Shown: positions 63,332 to 64,000 of the stretch, piece by piece | How the letters are laid out: every line of letters begins with the position of its first letter | Numbering within the stretch: the first letter of the stretch is position 1 | Source of the DNA: Chitinophaga jiangningensis | GTDB lineage: Bacteria > Bacteroidota > Bacteroidia > Chitinophagales > Chitinophagaceae | Assembly: GCF_900142605.1 (NCBI RefSeq) | Contig: NZ_FRBL01000008.1 | Span: 411,050-475,049, forward strand | Length of the DNA stretch: 64,000 nt | Direction: 5' to 3' | Made by a program: the position numbers and the translations under genes | Notes under the pieces: model-generated | Databases searched by the model: none | What the model was told of the DNA's origin: nothing | What the model saw: the letters and a program-made list of their open reading frames with translations, nothing else

Positions 63332-63904
63332 GCTAACAATATCGCGTCACGGCCAAACATAGGCATGATGTTTCAAAACCAGATACTGTCATTGCTATTC
63401 GCTAACAATATCGCGTCACGGCCAAACATAGGCATAATGTTTCAAAACCAAATACTGTCATTGCTATTTGCTAACAATATCGCGTCACGGCCAAACATAG
63501 GCATGATGTTTCAAAACCAGATACTGTCATTGCTATTCGCTAACAATATCGCGTCACGGCCAAACATACGCATAATGTTTCAAAACCAAATACTGTCATT
63601 GCTATTCGCTAACAATATCGCGTCACGGCCAAACATAGGCATGATGTTTCAAAACCAGATACTGTCATTGCTATTCGCTAACAATATCGCGTCACGGCCA
63701 AACATAGGCATAATGTTTCAAAACCAAATACTGTCATTGCTATTCGCTAACAATATCGCGTCACGGCCAAACATAGGCATAATGTTTCAAAACCAAATAC
63801 TGTCATTGCTATTCGCTAACAATATCGCGTCACGGCCAAACATAGGCATAATGTTTCAAAACCAAATACTGTCATTGCTATTCGCTAACAATATCGCGTC
63901 ACGG
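63332..63904. repeat. 69-bp tandem repeat array (8 full units plus 21 bp)
   Basis: Full units start at 63332, 63401, 63470, 63539, 63608, 63677, 63746 and 63815, with a 21-bp partial unit at 63884. Two versions differ at two linked sites (GATG/AGAT against AATG/AAAT) in the order A-B-A-B-A-B-B-B, with single extra changes at the end of unit 2 and in unit 4. The period is a multiple of three, so one plus-strand frame stays open through the array; all other frames contain a stop per unit. No spacers, so not CRISPR. Confidence 0.95.
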
Positions 63905-64000
63905 AGTAGAGACTTTTAGATTTGTGCAATGCATACACTTAATAAAAATCTTTACTATAAAAATTCTTATTACCTCTTTTCCGTTTGTGAATTTGTCAGA
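63905..64000. other. Right-hand window edge
   Basis: 96 bp of AT-rich sequence after the repeat array. Nothing recognised. Confidence 0.4.

Noticed and set aside
63332..63904. CRISPR array
   Set aside because: Units are contiguous and near identical over all 69 bp; there are no unique spacers and no cas genes.
63272..63919. 215-codon frame through the repeats (23-residue repeat protein)
   Set aside because: Starts inside the preceding gene, has no start signal of its own, and is open only because the 69-bp period is a multiple of three. Coding is not supported.

Overview
The window reads as chromosome of a Bacteroidota member, most likely Chitinophagaceae and probably Chitinophaga-like. The signs are several SusC/SusD pairs with lipoprotein SusDs, a hybrid two-component system, a TPR-transmembrane-LuxR regulator, DUF4394 and LodA-type proteins, and the absence of Shine-Dalgarno sequences before starts. 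These are family recognitions by eye; no search was run.

Layout. 1-7664: PUL 1 (minus strand), a LacI repressor, a SusC/SusD pair and a second SusC cut by the window edge; perfect TTAATCGATTAA palindromes precede both lacI and susC. 8075-19529: PUL 2 (minus), SusC, SusD, BACON-GH5 glucanase, CE1-type esterase and a hybrid two-component sensor/regulator. 19849-24847: an alpha/beta hydrolase, then an operon with a catalase-like heme protein, a LodA-like quinoprotein oxidase and a LodB-like flavoprotein. 25251-26780: a duplicated DUF4394 lipoprotein.

26840-43105 (minus) is the most interesting part: a TPR-LuxR regulator, then a very tight seven-gene operon SusC, SusD, GH2 beta-galactosidase, GH63 alpha-glucosidase, a hydroxylysine-kinase/phospho-lyase fusion, a 2-oxoadipate dioxygenase (DUF1338/HglS) and an ALDH7 aminoadipate-semialdehyde dehydrogenase. 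The two glycosidases are secreted and the last three enzymes are cytoplasmic. Together they match, bond by bond, the removal of glucose and galactose from collagen-type glucosyl-galactosyl-hydroxylysine, then degradation of the hydroxylysine. I propose a PUL for glycosylated hydroxylysine. The assembly is inference, the family calls are reasonably firm.

43145-48717: small lipoproteins, two AraC regulators, an NmrA-like reductase, and an SDR-lipocalin pair. 48865-56823: a decayed mobilizable island downstream of tRNA-Lys(TTT), bounded by an imperfect 17-bp copy of the tRNA 3' end. It holds a relaxase, a mob gene with a nonsense codon, an oriT-like palindrome cluster, an unrecognised 698-aa protein, and a class III cyclase-like gene beside a one-TM protein (possible Pycsar-like defence). 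No integrase is visible.

57010-60515: pectin methylesterase and GH95 fucosidase. 60732-62504: an exported protein and a PhyH dioxygenase with a structured leader. 62523-63904: a pseudouridine-synthase-type gene cut before its catalytic domain, followed by eight 69-bp tandem repeats.
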